Counted from the first letter of the stretch, positions 26,092-35,711 are shown. The stretch is 64,000 bases of DNA from Synechococcus sp. CS-1330 (GCA_025128025.1 JAHLYR010000016.1:62001-126000); one strand, 5' to 3'. Translations and numbers: made by a program. Notes: generated from the sequence alone by a model not told the origin.

Positions 26092-27217
26092 TCCGGGACG
26101 GCGGCGGGTTTTGTTTGTGGCAGGTGAGGCGTCGGGAGATCTCCATGGCGGCTTCTTGGTGCGCGAGCTGCAGCGCCAAGTGCCGGGGGTAGAGATAGCA
26201 GGGGTGGGCGGTGACCAACTGCGCGCCTGCGGCATCGACATCCTGGCCGACGTGCGAGTGCTTTCTGCGGTTGGCTTGGTGGAGATCATCAGCAGTCTTC
26301 GCCGTCACCACCGCGTGATGGAGTTGTTGAAGCATCAGATGGATAACCATCGCCCGGATGTGGTGGTGCTGGTTGACTATCCCGGCTTCAATATGTTTGT
26401 GGCTAAAGAGGCTAAGAAGCGTGGTATTCCTGTCTTTTTCTATATTGCGCCCCAGGTTTGGGCCTGGGGCCAGGGAAGGGCCAAAAAGATGGAGCGACTA
26501 ATTGAGCGCTTGGCAGTAATTTTTCCGTTTGAGGAGCCCATCTTTAATGCTCATGGCCGCGACTTTGCTCGCTATGTGGGCCATCCACTAGTGGATGAGC
26601 TCCAAGTCAGTTCCTCCCGTGAGCAGACGCGGCTTCGCCATGGGTTATCCCTAGAGCAGCCCTTGCTTGTGCTGATGCCTGGCAGTCGCCGGGCAGAGGT
26701 GCGGATGCTGTTGCCCGCCATGTTGAAAGCTGCCAACCAGCTCAAACTTGATGGTTGGCAGGTTGTCTTACTTAAGGCACCCACCATCGATCGCTCCTAT
26801 TTGGAGCAGGCGAATGGCGGAGAGGCACTGCCGGTTTCCCTAGTTGATGGCGACGCCCATAACCTGCTGCACGCTGCCGATGCTGGTGTGATCGCCTCTG
26901 GCACAGCCACGCTCGAGGCGGCCTTACTGGGTTGCCCCCATGTGATTCTTTATCGCTTCTCCTGGCTTACCTATTTGATTGCCAGGCTGGTAATTGGCCA
27001 GCGCTCTATGGGGCTGCCCAATGTTATCCTCGGACGCCAGTTGTTTCCCGAGTTAGTTCAGAGGCATGTGACGGCCGACAAAATTGTAAGATCCCTGCGC
27101 AGTCTCGATCACAATCGGGCCTTGTTTAATCAAGCTGTGCAGGAGCTGCAGGTAACTATGGGGCCCCCTGGCGCATCCAGGCGAGCGGCCGATGAATTAG
27201 TGGGCTTGCTTAAGTGA
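26084..27217 (+). CDS. lpxB: Lipid-A-disaccharide synthase
   Basis: A 377-residue GT19 enzyme joining UDP-2,3-diacylglucosamine and lipid X. It starts with RVLFVAGEASGDLHGG, contains DYPGFNMFVAKEAKKRG, YIAPQVWAWGQGRAKKM, the MPGSRRAEV motif and ASGTATLEAALLG, all diagnostic. The ATG is chosen over a GTG eight codons upstream. It overlaps lpxK by eight bases and the next gene by four (GTGA). Base composition begins to fall toward AT-rich within this gene. Confidence 0.95.
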   Translation: MVDPGRRRVLFVAGEASGDLHGGFLVRELQRQVPGVEIAGVGGDQLRACGIDILADVRVLSAVGLVEIISSLRRHHRVMELLKHQMDNHRPDVVVLVDYPGFNMFVAKEAKKRGIPVFFYIAPQVWAWGQGRAKKMERLIERLAVIFPFEEPIFNAHGRDFARYVGHPLVDELQVSSSREQTRLRHGLSLEQPLLVLMPGSRRAEVRMLLPAMLKAANQLKLDGWQVVLLKAPTIDRSYLEQANGGEALPVSLVDGDAHNLLHAADAGVIASGTATLEAALLGCPHVILYRFSWLTYLIARLVIGQRSMGLPNVILGRQLFPELVQRHVTADKIVRSLRSLDHNRALFNQAVQELQVTMGPPGASRRAADELVGLLK

Positions 27218-28962
27218 GTAAGCAAATTTATCAACGGCTGGCTTTTTATGGACGCCGCCATTTGTGGCCGGGCTTTTCTCTAGCCTTATTCTTTAATTTT
27301 CTGTATGGCGCGTCCACCGGCTTCGTGCCATTGGTAATTCGCTACCTTTTTGATGATATTTTGCCTTCGAGTGATCGAAGTCGCTTGTATTTGGCGCCTG
27401 TAGTCATATTGGTAGTGATAGTGCTTAGGGCGGTTTCTCAGTATTTAGGAGCCTATCTAACTGAAACTGTGGGCCAGTCAATCACGGCCGACTTACGTCA
27501 TCAACTCGCTGAGCGAATATTAGATTTGCCCCAGTCCTATGTGGATCGCAATTCCTCCACCGTGTTGGTGTCTCGAGTGCTGACTGATGTGTCACTCGTC
27601 AAGAGCGGAATCGTTGATGGTTTTTCGTCTATATTTAAAGACTCCCTAACTCTTCTGGTTTTGGTTTGCGTGGCCTTCTATCAAGATTGGCTGCTGTCGT
27701 TGATTGCTTTCATACTTTTCCCTTTAGCGATTTTACCGATTCTTAACTCATCTAAAAAAGTTAGGCGTCACTCTAGTAAAGGGCAGCTCAGCCTGGCCAA
27801 GTTGGCTTCATTCCTCCAAGAGTCGGTAATCGGTTTGCGGGTGGTCAAGATCTTCGGCATGCAGGCCTATGAGTTGTCGAGGTTTGATCAAGAGAATCAA
27901 TCGGTTTTAAGGGCTGCCCTAAAGACAACTAGGGCAAAGCTTGCTAACCAGCCACTAATGGAAGTAATAGGCGCGATTGGTTTTAGTGCGGTTTTAGTGT
28001 ATGGCGGTGAAAATGTGATTGCCGGTACACGTACTACTGGCAACTTCTTTGCCTTTTTAACTTCTCTCTATCTGTGCTATGCGCCCTTTAAAGGGATTGC
28101 TAGATCTAATTCTACATTGCAGCAAGGCGTCTCTGCTGCAAGTGATTTATTCAATATTCTCGATACCAAGCCTGAGCCTCCTGAGGCTTCCAGCCCCAAG
28201 TCCTTGAGCAACGTTTCCGAAGGCCTTGTGGCCAGGAATGTATGTTTTGCTTATGGCGATGATCTGGTTATAGATGACTTATCTTTAGAGCTGCCTTGCA
28301 GTGGCACAGTTGCCCTGGTTGGATCTAGTGGTGGCGGTAAAAGTACCATAATTGATTTATTCTGCCGTTTTTACGATCCCAGCTCAGGCGTTATATCGAT
28401 TGATGGCATTGATATTCGTCAGCTTTCCCTGGCGTCGTTGCGCTCCTTGATTTCAGTTGTTGATCAAAATACATTTCTTTTTAACGATACTGTTGCTAAT
28501 AACATTGCCTATGGTTTGTCGTCAGCTTCGGCGCCCCAAATTGAGGCTGCTGCGCGGGCTGCGAATGCACACGATTTTATTATTCAGCTGCCCGAGGGCT
28601 ATGCCACCCTTATTGGCGAAAATGGCACGATGCTCTCCGGCGGCCAGCGTCAGCGAATTGCAATTGCGCGCGCATTAATTAAGGATGCGCCCTTGCTATT
28701 TCTTGACGAGGCCACCTCTGCCCTCGACTCAGCTTCTGAGCAGGTGGTGCAAGAAGCCCTAGACCGATTGATGGCTGATCGCACCACCTTGGTAGTGGCC
28801 CATCGCCTCTCCACTGTGGTTAATGCCGACTGCATTTGTGTGATTGCGGGTGGCCGAGTGGTTGAGTCGGGAAATCACGCCACCCTTCTGGCTCGCGGCG
28901 GCACTTATGCCGACCTATTTTCGACACAATTCGCAAACGCTGACGCGGGATCGCCAGGATGA
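27214..28962 (+). CDS. MsbA-like ABC exporter (lipid A flippase family)
   Basis: A 582-residue half-transporter with six membrane helices in the first 300 residues and a C-terminal ATPase: Walker A GSSGGGKST, Q-loop VVDQNTFLFNDT, signature LSGGQRQRIAIARAL, Walker B LLFLDEATSALD and VVAHRLST. Position directly after lpxB, with a GTGA overlap, makes a lipid A flippase role likely, though a general multidrug or glycolipid exporter cannot be excluded. The gene is clearly more AT-rich than its neighbours (19 of 60 bases are G or C at 28441-28500), hinting at transfer or different constraints. Confidence 0.88.
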   Translation: MSKQIYQRLAFYGRRHLWPGFSLALFFNFLYGASTGFVPLVIRYLFDDILPSSDRSRLYLAPVVILVVIVLRAVSQYLGAYLTETVGQSITADLRHQLAERILDLPQSYVDRNSSTVLVSRVLTDVSLVKSGIVDGFSSIFKDSLTLLVLVCVAFYQDWLLSLIAFILFPLAILPILNSSKKVRRHSSKGQLSLAKLASFLQESVIGLRVVKIFGMQAYELSRFDQENQSVLRAALKTTRAKLANQPLMEVIGAIGFSAVLVYGGENVIAGTRTTGNFFAFLTSLYLCYAPFKGIARSNSTLQQGVSAASDLFNILDTKPEPPEASSPKSLSNVSEGLVARNVCFAYGDDLVIDDLSLELPCSGTVALVGSSGGGKSTIIDLFCRFYDPSSGVISIDGIDIRQLSLASLRSLISVVDQNTFLFNDTVANNIAYGLSSASAPQIEAAARAANAHDFIIQLPEGYATLIGENGTMLSGGQRQRIAIARALIKDAPLLFLDEATSALDSASEQVVQEALDRLMADRTTLVVAHRLSTVVNADCICVIAGGRVVESGNHATLLARGGTYADLFSTQFANADAGSPG

Positions 28963-30482
28963 CAGTCACCGCTTCTCAGCCCACCGGTTTTCAGCCTGCC
29001 TATGAGCGCCACGATTGGTCCAGCGCCTTTCGCAACGTCGGTGTTGAACTGAGCGACGTTCCCTTGGAGCCCGTGCGCGGCACGATCCCGCCTGAGCTGA
29101 AGGGCACTTTGTTCCGCAATGGGCCAGGCCGGCTCGAGCGGGGTGGCCAGTGGGTTCATCACCCATTTGATGGCGACGGCATGATCAGCGCCTTCCGGTT
29201 CGAAGGGGGGCAAGCCCGACTCACCAACCGCTTTGTGCGCACCGAGGGCTGGCTGGCTGAGGAGCAGGCCGGTCGCTTTGTTTACCGGGGGGTCTTCGGC
29301 ACTCAGAAGCCTGGCGGGCCACTCGCCAACGCCTTCGATCTGAGGCTCAAAAATATTGCCAATACCCATGTGGTGCAGCTGGGTGACCAGCTGCTGGCGC
29401 TTTGGGAAGCGGCCGAGCCCCACGCCCTTGATCCCCGCACCCTCGAGACCAGGGGACTCTCGCGGCTGGAGGGCCTGCTTAAGCCAGGCGAAGCTTTAAG
29501 CGCCCATCCTCGCTTCGATCCTGGTCACCACGGCGAGTCCCGCATGGTCACCTTTGGCGTCAAGGCGGGCCCCACCAGCACCGTTCGCTTGATGGAATTT
29601 GCCACCGCAGACCAGCCAGATGGTGTGCGCGCCGGCGATCTGGTGGCTGACAGCCACCACAGCTTTAAGGGATTTGCCTTCCTGCACGATTTCGCGATCA
29701 CACCCAGTTGGGCTGTGTTCCTGCAGAACGCTGTGGCGTTCAATCCCCTGCCGTTCGTGCTTGGCCAGAAGGGGGCAGCCCAATGCCTGGCTTCCAAGCC
29801 CGGCGAAGCCGGCCAGTTCTGGCTAGTGCCCCGCCAGCCGGGTCACCACGCTGGCGCCCGGCCGCTGCTGCTACCTGCTCCTGAAGGCTTTGTGTTCCAC
29901 CATCTCAATGCCTTTGAGGATCCGGCCACCGGCGAGGTGGTGGTGGATTCGATCTACTACGACGATTTCCCTTCCATAGGCCCAGAGGTTGACTACCGCG
30001 AAATTGATTTCGACTCCATACCTGAAGGGCAGTTGCGCCGTTGCCGGATAGACCCCCGCAGCGGCACGGTGCAGAGCGAGTGGCTGGAGCAGCGCTGCTG
30101 TGAGTTCGCCATGGTTAATCCGGCAAAGCAGGGCCTAAATGCCCGCTTCGCCTGGATGGCGGTGGCGGAGCGGGAGCGAGGTAATGATCCGCTCCAGGCG
30201 ATTGAGAAGCTCGACTTGCAGACCGGAGAACGCCTGGTTTGGAGTGCGGCCCCCCGCGGTTTTGTCACCGAACCGGTGATGGTGCCCCGCCTAACTGATG
30301 GCTCAGCCGAAGAAGGGGCCGCAGAAGATAGGGGCTGGGTGCTGGTGCCGGTTTGGAACGGGGCTCGCTGCGCCACGGATCTGGTGATCCTCAACGCTGC
30401 CGATATGACAGAGCAAGCCGTGCTCGAGCTTCCCCTGGCGATTCCCTATGGGCTGCACGGCAGTTGGTCTGCGACTGCCTGA
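28959..30482 (+). CDS. Carotenoid cleavage oxygenase (RPE65 family)
   Basis: A 507-residue non-heme iron dioxygenase. It has FRNGPGRLERGGQWVHHPFDGDGM near residue 50, DFAITPSWAVF, FHHLNAFEDPATGEVVVD and GLHGSW at the C-terminus, which carry the iron-binding histidines and neighbouring conserved positions. Cyanobacterial relatives cleave apocarotenals to retinal or longer carotenoids. Its ATG overlaps the msbA-like stop (ATGA), an unusual neighbour for a carotenoid enzyme. It abuts rdgB tail to tail with no spacer. The substrate is not determinable from sequence. Confidence 0.9.
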   Translation: MTVTASQPTGFQPAYERHDWSSAFRNVGVELSDVPLEPVRGTIPPELKGTLFRNGPGRLERGGQWVHHPFDGDGMISAFRFEGGQARLTNRFVRTEGWLAEEQAGRFVYRGVFGTQKPGGPLANAFDLRLKNIANTHVVQLGDQLLALWEAAEPHALDPRTLETRGLSRLEGLLKPGEALSAHPRFDPGHHGESRMVTFGVKAGPTSTVRLMEFATADQPDGVRAGDLVADSHHSFKGFAFLHDFAITPSWAVFLQNAVAFNPLPFVLGQKGAAQCLASKPGEAGQFWLVPRQPGHHAGARPLLLPAPEGFVFHHLNAFEDPATGEVVVDSIYYDDFPSIGPEVDYREIDFDSIPEGQLRRCRIDPRSGTVQSEWLEQRCCEFAMVNPAKQGLNARFAWMAVAERERGNDPLQAIEKLDLQTGERLVWSAAPRGFVTEPVMVPRLTDGSAEEGAAEDRGWVLVPVWNGARCATDLVILNAADMTEQAVLELPLAIPYGLHGSWSATA

Positions 30483-31091
30483 TCAGCTGGCGAGCAGGGA
30501 GCGAAGCTGGGGCTCCAGCCGGGCAAAAGCCCGGCCCCTGTGGCCGATGGCGCTTTTGAGGCCTTTGTCCATCTCGGCGTAGGTCTGCCCTGTGTGCGGC
30601 ACAAGGAACACGGGGTCGTAGCCGAAGCCCCCATTACCCCGCGGCGTTGGCAGGATCAGGCCAGCGCAGCGACCCTCCACCTCCAGCCGCACTCTGCCGC
30701 TGGGATCGGCCACCGCCAAGGCGGCGCTGAACTCGGCGCTGCGGTCGCTAGCGCCCTCCATTTCTTGCAGCAGCCTGGCGATACGGGCTGTGTCGCTGCT
30801 TGCGTAGCGGGCTGAGTGCACCCCTGGCGCGCCGCCTAAGGCAGGCACACTCAGGCCTGAGTCGTCGGCCAGGGCCCAGCAGCCGGTGGCGCTGGCCACG
30901 GCTATGGCTTTTAGGCGCGCGTTTTCGGCAAAGGTGCTGCCGGTTTCCTCCACCTCCAGGCCCTCGGGCTGGGGTTCGATTGCCAGGTTGAGTCCGGCGA
31001 GTAGGTGCTGGAACTCGCGCACCTTGCCGGCATTGCCGCTGGCGATCACCAGCTTGGTGACGGGTGAGCAGACCATATCTGATGTGTGCAT
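30483..31091 (-). CDS. rdgB: Non-canonical purine NTP pyrophosphatase RdgB/HAM1
   Basis: A 202-residue house-cleaning enzyme that hydrolyses dITP, XTP and ITP. Motifs: LVIASGNAGKVREF near residue 14, ALADDSGLSVPALGGAPGVHSARYA, and the C-terminal GNGGFGYDPVF and GHRGRAF. An internal ATG five residues in would also work. It follows the phosphohexomutase gene on the same strand by four bases, so the two are probably co-transcribed. Confidence 0.94.
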   Translation of the reverse strand: MHTSDMVCSPVTKLVIASGNAGKVREFQHLLAGLNLAIEPQPEGLEVEETGSTFAENARLKAIAVASATGCWALADDSGLSVPALGGAPGVHSARYASSDTARIARLLQEMEGASDRSAEFSAALAVADPSGRVRLEVEGRCAGLILPTPRGNGGFGYDPVFLVPHTGQTYAEMDKGLKSAIGHRGRAFARLEPQLRSLLAS

Positions 31092-31095
31092 TGCG

Positions 31096-32565
31096 TCAGA
31101 CCGATTCCGCCAGCTCGCGGGCCCAGCCCAGCACGTCGGCCACCCGCTGGGCGGAGGGGGCTTCGCAGTAGAGCCGCAGCAGCGGCTCGGTGCCGGAGAA
31201 GCGCAACATCAGCCAGTGGCTGGGGCCTAGGCGCAGCTTCACCCCATCGGTGGTGATCACCTCCAGCACGGGGCTGCCGGCCACCTCGCTGGGCGGTGCT
31301 GCGGCCAGCTTTGCCTCGAGGCGCTCGCGGGCGGCCATGTCGGGCAGGCGCAGGTCGAGTCGGTCGTAGGCGGCGGCACCGCCGCAGCGCTCCTGCAGGG
31401 CATCGATCCGCTCCCCCAGGGGCACACCACCCTCCACCAGCGCTTCGATCAGCAGCAGGGCGGCAAAGGGTGCGTCCCGCTCTGGCAGATGCATGCCGAA
31501 GCCCACGCCGCCCGATTCTTCGCCGCCCACCAGCACATCGCTGCTGAGCATTTCAGCTGCGATGTATTTGAAGCCGACGGGTTTTTCCAGCACCTGGCAG
31601 CCCAGATCCTCAGCCACCAGCTGCATCAGGTCGGAGCCGCTGACGGTTTTGATCACGCTTCCCGGCAGCTGGCGGGCCCGGGCCAAGTGGTCGATGAATA
31701 GGGGCATCAGCAGCTGGGTGCTGCAGAAGCGGCCGCGCTCGTCAACGGCGGCGATGCGGTCGCCGTCGCCGTCAAATACGATCCCCATGGCGGGCCTGCC
31801 AGCTGCGGTGCTGGCGGTTACGGCCGCGATCAATTCCTGCAGGTAAGGGGCCAGCGGCTCGGGAGGGTTGCCGCCAAATAGGGGGTCCCGGTTTGCCCGA
31901 ATTTCGCGGATGACGCCACTGGATCTGGCCCCATCGCCCAGCAGGGCCGGCAGCACACCGGCTGCTGAGCCGTGCATTGGATCGACAATCACCGTGAGCC
32001 CCAGGCGCTCTAGGCCTGCCGCCAGTGCCGCAGTGTTCACCTTGGTCTGCAGGCCCGCCAAGTAGTTACCCAGGGCGTCGAAGCGTTGGGGGTCGCCCGG
32101 GATCGGCACAGTGATGCCACCGGCTTCCAGGCGAGTTTCAACTCGCCGGGTGAAGTCGCCTTCAACCGAGCCGCCGAACGATCCCTTGATTTTTAAGCCA
32201 AGCCATTCCGGCGGGTTGTGGCTGGCTGTGATCACCAGGGCGCCCAGGGCCTGGCGCTGCACCACGGCCCAGCTGCTGGCAGGGGTGGGAGTGGCTGTGG
32301 CCGAAAGCAGGGGCTCCAGGCCGCAACCTCTAACGGCGCTGCAGATCGCCTCAGCTAGTTCGGGCGCCAGAAATCGGCGGTCGTAGCCGATCACCACCTC
32401 GCGGTTTTTCAGGCCTTCGGGGGCTGAGTGGGCCAGCTCCCGGGCTGCAGCGGCAGCTACCGGCAGCAGTCGATCCAGGGTGATGTCCACGCCGAGGATG
32501 CCGCGCCAGCCATCGGTGCCGAAGGCGATTGGGCTGGCCTCCAGGGGCAGGGGGGCTGAGGCCAT
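31096..32565 (-). CDS. Phosphoglucomutase/phosphomannomutase
   Basis: A 489-residue alpha-D-phosphohexomutase. It has GTDGWRGILG at the start, the phosphoserine loop TASHNPPEWLGLKIKG, the metal site DGDGDRIAAVD, the sugar-specificity GGEESGGVG and a C-terminal RFSGTEPLLRLY phosphate-binding loop. The GEESGG variant fits phosphoglucomutase or bifunctional PGM/PMM enzymes. The start is put at the ATG before the conserved core; a 28-residue low-complexity extension is possible from 32649, where it would share its position with the start of the nuclease gene on the other strand. Confidence 0.92.
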   Translation of the reverse strand: MASAPLPLEASPIAFGTDGWRGILGVDITLDRLLPVAAAAARELAHSAPEGLKNREVVIGYDRRFLAPELAEAICSAVRGCGLEPLLSATATPTPASSWAVVQRQALGALVITASHNPPEWLGLKIKGSFGGSVEGDFTRRVETRLEAGGITVPIPGDPQRFDALGNYLAGLQTKVNTAALAAGLERLGLTVIVDPMHGSAAGVLPALLGDGARSSGVIREIRANRDPLFGGNPPEPLAPYLQELIAAVTASTAAGRPAMGIVFDGDGDRIAAVDERGRFCSTQLLMPLFIDHLARARQLPGSVIKTVSGSDLMQLVAEDLGCQVLEKPVGFKYIAAEMLSSDVLVGGEESGGVGFGMHLPERDAPFAALLLIEALVEGGVPLGERIDALQERCGGAAAYDRLDLRLPDMAARERLEAKLAAAPPSEVAGSPVLEVITTDGVKLRLGPSHWLMLRFSGTEPLLRLYCEAPSAQRVADVLGWARELAESV

Positions 32566-32648
32566 GGGGGGTGGGCATGCCGAGCTGGGGCAATTCTGCG
32601 GTGCCGGCGGCGCTCCAGCCCTAGCGTCGGCTTCTGTGGACGCCATCA

Positions 32649-34136
32649 TTGACTTCCTGGCCCCAAATTGAACGTTCAGGGCCCGAGCCGGCTCTCACGG
32701 ATCGCTTGCTGCGCAGTTGGCTGCGATGCAGGCGCCGCGCCTGGCTGGATCGCTTTGGGGTTGCCAGCGAGCGGCAGTGGAATGCCCACCGGGCCCTGGC
32801 CTTGAGCGACCAGCTGCGCAGCTTTCAGACCCTGCTGCCCCAGCGGCCTGGCCACGGCGAGGCGGCCTGCGCCGCAGGGGCGGCTGGGGTGGTGGGCTTA
32901 CGGCTGCGGGGGGCTGGTCCCCAGGGAGTGCGATTGGAATCCCATCCCTCCCTGCTGGAGCGCATCGCTGGCCAAAGCCGTTGGGGTGCCTATGCATACC
33001 GGCCGGTATTGGCTCGCCAGGGGCGACGTCTAACCCGCGAAGCTCGGGTGGTGCTGGCGCTTTGGGGGCGCCTGTTGGCGGAGCACCAGCAGGCAGCAGT
33101 GCCCCATGGTCTGGTGGTGGCCGGTGAAGGCAGGTTCCTGCAGCGGGAGCGCCTGGCATTGGCTAGCGGCCTGCAGCATCAGCTCGATGAAAGCCTGCAG
33201 CGTCTCGCCGCTGATCTTGCCCAGTCCACGCCACCGCCCTTGGTGAGCGATCGCAAAAAGTGCACCCTGTGCAGCTGGCGAGGCGTCTGCGATAAGGAGG
33301 CCGCCGCCATGGGGCATCTCAGCGAGGTGAGTGGCATCGGCGGTAAGCGCCGCGAGATGTTGCTGGAGCAGGGGGTCACCAGCCTGCCGGACTTGGCTGC
33401 CCGCGACCCAGAGCTATTGGCCGAGGCCCTGGCCGCCTACGGAGAGCAGCATCGCGAGATTGCCGCTGAGTTGGTGGCTCAGGCCGGGGTGCAGGCTTCC
33501 GGCCTGCCGCAGCGCCTTGGTCGTGGGCGGGTTTTGCCCGAGTTGGCAGCAGCACCTGGTGTGCTGCTCTACGACATCGAATCCGATCCCGATGCCCGCG
33601 ATGATTTCCTGCACGGCTTTGTGGTGCTGGAGAGCGACGGGGCGGGGGGCTGGCTAGAGCAGTCCGCCCGCTACCAGCCCCTGCTGGCCTTGCAGGAGCA
33701 TGGTGAGCAGCGCCTGTGGCAGCGATTGCAGCGTTTGCTTGCCCGCTATCCCGATTGGCCGGTCTTGCATTACGGCGAAACCGAGGTGATTGGCCTGGTG
33801 CGCCTGGCCCAGCGCCAGGGGGCCAGTGAGGCTGAGGTGGCCCGGTTGCGGGGCCGGATGCTGGATGTGCACGCCCGGCTGCGGCGCCACTGGCGTCTGC
33901 CGGTGAGCAGCTACGGGCTCAAGGCGGTGGCCGGCTGGCTTGGCTTTGCCTGGAGCCAGAAGGGGGTGGATGGGGCCCGCTGCCTGCTTTGGTGGCGCCA
34001 GTGGCGTCAATGGCACCGCCAAGACGGCAGCCGGGGCCAGGCCAGTCGCAATCAGTTGCAGCGGATATTTCTCTACAATCGCGATGACAGCCTGGCCACC
34101 TGGGCCGTGGTGCGCTGGCTACTGGCTCAGCCCTGA
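32649..34136 (+). CDS. TM0106-family RecB-like putative nuclease
   Basis: A 495-residue protein. The N-terminal region (LLRSWLRCRRRAWLDRFG) and the cysteine cluster KCTLCSWRGVCDKEA resemble RecB/Cas4-like nucleases with an iron-sulfur site; a helix-hairpin-helix-like segment follows (SEVSGIGGKRREMLLEQGV), and the C-terminal half begins LLYDIESDPDARDDF, an RNase H-like/DEDD exonuclease-type motif, ending with NRDDSLATWAVVRWLL. It is a conserved cyanobacterial gene with an unproven DNA-repair role. No CRISPR array or cas gene is nearby. TTG start is the only upstream candidate. Confidence 0.82.
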   Translation: MTSWPQIERSGPEPALTDRLLRSWLRCRRRAWLDRFGVASERQWNAHRALALSDQLRSFQTLLPQRPGHGEAACAAGAAGVVGLRLRGAGPQGVRLESHPSLLERIAGQSRWGAYAYRPVLARQGRRLTREARVVLALWGRLLAEHQQAAVPHGLVVAGEGRFLQRERLALASGLQHQLDESLQRLAADLAQSTPPPLVSDRKKCTLCSWRGVCDKEAAAMGHLSEVSGIGGKRREMLLEQGVTSLPDLAARDPELLAEALAAYGEQHREIAAELVAQAGVQASGLPQRLGRGRVLPELAAAPGVLLYDIESDPDARDDFLHGFVVLESDGAGGWLEQSARYQPLLALQEHGEQRLWQRLQRLLARYPDWPVLHYGETEVIGLVRLAQRQGASEAEVARLRGRMLDVHARLRRHWRLPVSSYGLKAVAGWLGFAWSQKGVDGARCLLWWRQWRQWHRQDGSRGQASRNQLQRIFLYNRDDSLATWAVVRWLLAQP

Positions 34137-34140
34137 CGCT

Positions 34141-35094
34141 TCAGGATTTACGGCCGGCACCGACCGGTGGATCAACGCAGGCTGGCGGGCGAGATAGCTC
34201 CAGCAGCGCGCCATCGGGATCGGGGCCGGCGCGCAGGCAGGTTTGTTGAAGCGACTGGCGGCGCACCAGGGCTAGGCCAATCCAGAGGCCATCTTCCAGG
34301 GCCAGGCTGGAGGTGATCAGGCCCGCCCGGGGGCTGCTGCTCTCATCGCCCGTCTTGGCGCCATACAAGACCGTGCCTGGCTCTACAGGGCCCGGGGTTC
34401 CGCGCCAGAACCAGCGCCGCAGCTGTTGTTTGACGCCGTCGTAGGTGGCGAGTTTGGCCAGGGTTTCCTGGCCCACGTAGCAGCCCTTGCTGAGGCTCAC
34501 CCGATCGGCGAGCCCTACTTCGAAGGGGTTGGTGTCGTCGTTGATCTCACCTGGGGCCGCCGGCACCCCCTGCTGGATGCGCCAACGCTCCTGTTCCCTG
34601 GCCGGCAGGGGCGCTCGATCGGCTAGCCAGGCGGGCAGCTCGGCGTTGGCCAGCAGGATCAACTGGCGGCCCAGCAACCAACCGCTGCCATCTTCCAGAG
34701 CAATCCAGCTCCCAACAGCAACCTGGGGCAGGGCGTCGCAGCCATCCCCCAGCGGTGTGATCCAACGCACCGCTGTTACCGGACCCAGTTGCACTCGATC
34801 GGCGGGGAACAGCACCCGCTCAAGGGCCTGCCAAAGGGCGGTGCCATCAGCGCCGCGCAGCAGGAGCCAGGCCCCATCCCTATCCACCAACACTTCAGCG
34901 AGGGCCCGCAGGCGACCGGTGGCGGTGGTGCAACAGCTGGGTATCAAGCAGCCGGGCTGCTGGCCTTCGATTGCGGCGCTGGTTTGGCCGTGTAGAAATC
35001 TGCCCGAATCTGGGCCATCCAGGCGGATCAGGTAGCCCGCTTGCTCGCTTCGACACGGGCCGCTGGGCTGCCAGCCCCAGGGAGCGGAGTTCAT
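34141..35094 (-). CDS. ygfZ: YgfZ/GcvT-like folate-binding protein
   Basis: A 317-residue protein related to the glycine-cleavage T protein. It carries the YgfZ signature [12 protein letters not shown] with its key cysteine, and an early [11 protein letters not shown] folate-pocket segment. YgfZ helps iron-sulfur cluster enzymes keep activity, using tetrahydrofolate. It overlaps pyrE by four bases and follows it on the minus strand, and it converges on the nuclease gene with a four-base gap. Confidence 0.88.
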   Translation of the reverse strand: MNSAPWGWQPSGPCRSEQAGYLIRLDGPDSGRFLHGQTSAAIEGQQPGCLIPSCCTTATGRLRALAEVLVDRDGAWLLLRGADGTALWQALERVLFPADRVQLGPVTAVRWITPLGDGCDALPQVAVGSWIALEDGSGWLLGRQLILLANAELPAWLADRAPLPAREQERWRIQQGVPAAPGEINDDTNPFEVGLADRVSLSKGCYVGQETLAKLATYDGVKQQLRRWFWRGTPGPVEPGTVLYGAKTGDESSSPRAGLITSSLALEDGLWIGLALVRRQSLQQTCLRAGPDPDGALLELSRPPACVDPPVGAGRKS

Positions 35095-35711
35095 GAGTTG
35101 GCCAGGCCCGCGGCGGTGGCAGCCACCTCGTCCAGCAGAAACAGGCTGCGCAGCTCGAGCCCGGCAGCCGTCATCGCCTCGACGCCCCCCTCCTGGCGAT
35201 CCACGATTGTCACTACCCGGTTCACTATGTAGCCAGCCTCCCGCAGCTGCTGCACGGCTTTTAGGGAAGAGCCGCCGGTGGTGACTACGTCTTCAAGCAC
35301 GGTGATGGTGCTTCCCGGTTCCGGCAGCGGCCCCTCCAGCCAGGCACCGGTGCCGTGCCCCTTGGCCACTTTGCGCACGATCAGAGCATTGAGCTCCCGG
35401 CCATCCAAGGCAGCCCTCATCGCCACTGCGCTCACCAGGGGATCTGCCCCCAGGGTGAGGCCAGCCACCGCCCGCGCTTCCGCTTCCACCTGCTCGAGCA
35501 TTAGGGCGCCGAGCAGGGCCAAGCCGGTGCCACTGAGGCTGACTGGCTTGCAATTGACGTAGTGGTGGCTGCTGCGCCCGGAGGCCAAGGTGAAATTGCC
35601 GTGGCGGTAAGCCTCGGTGGCGAGCAGAGGAAGCAGGGTCAGGCGCATCTCTGCGGGGCTGGCAGCCAATGACGTGGCAGCCAGGGAAACGGTCGACAAG
35701 ATCTGGTGCAT
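35091..35711 (-). CDS. pyrE: Orotate phosphoribosyltransferase
   Basis: A 206-residue enzyme that joins orotate and PRPP to give OMP. The PRPP-binding motif [15 protein letters not shown] is complete, with the [20 protein letters not shown] substrate region near the N-terminus and a flexible-loop [19 protein letters not shown]. The N-terminal 21 residues are less conserved and an internal ATG at residue 22 is an alternative start. It leads a pyrE-ygfZ pair divergent from the secreted protein gene. Confidence 0.95.
   Translation of the reverse strand: MHQILSTVSLAATSLAASPAEMRLTLLPLLATEAYRHGNFTLASGRSSHHYVNCKPVSLSGTGLALLGALMLEQVEAEARAVAGLTLGADPLVSAVAMRAALDGRELNALIVRKVAKGHGTGAWLEGPLPEPGSTITVLEDVVTTGGSSLKAVQQLREAGYIVNRVVTIVDRQEGGVEAMTAAGLELRSLFLLDEVAATAAGLANS

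Noticed and set aside
33247-33254. HIP1-like palindrome GCGATCGC
   Set aside because: Only a few copies were noticed (for example here and near 51194), consistent with chance; no enrichment as in beta-cyanobacteria.
32649-34136. Cas4-like gene as a sign of a CRISPR-Cas system
   Set aside because: No repeats with regular spacing and no other cas genes are present in the window.
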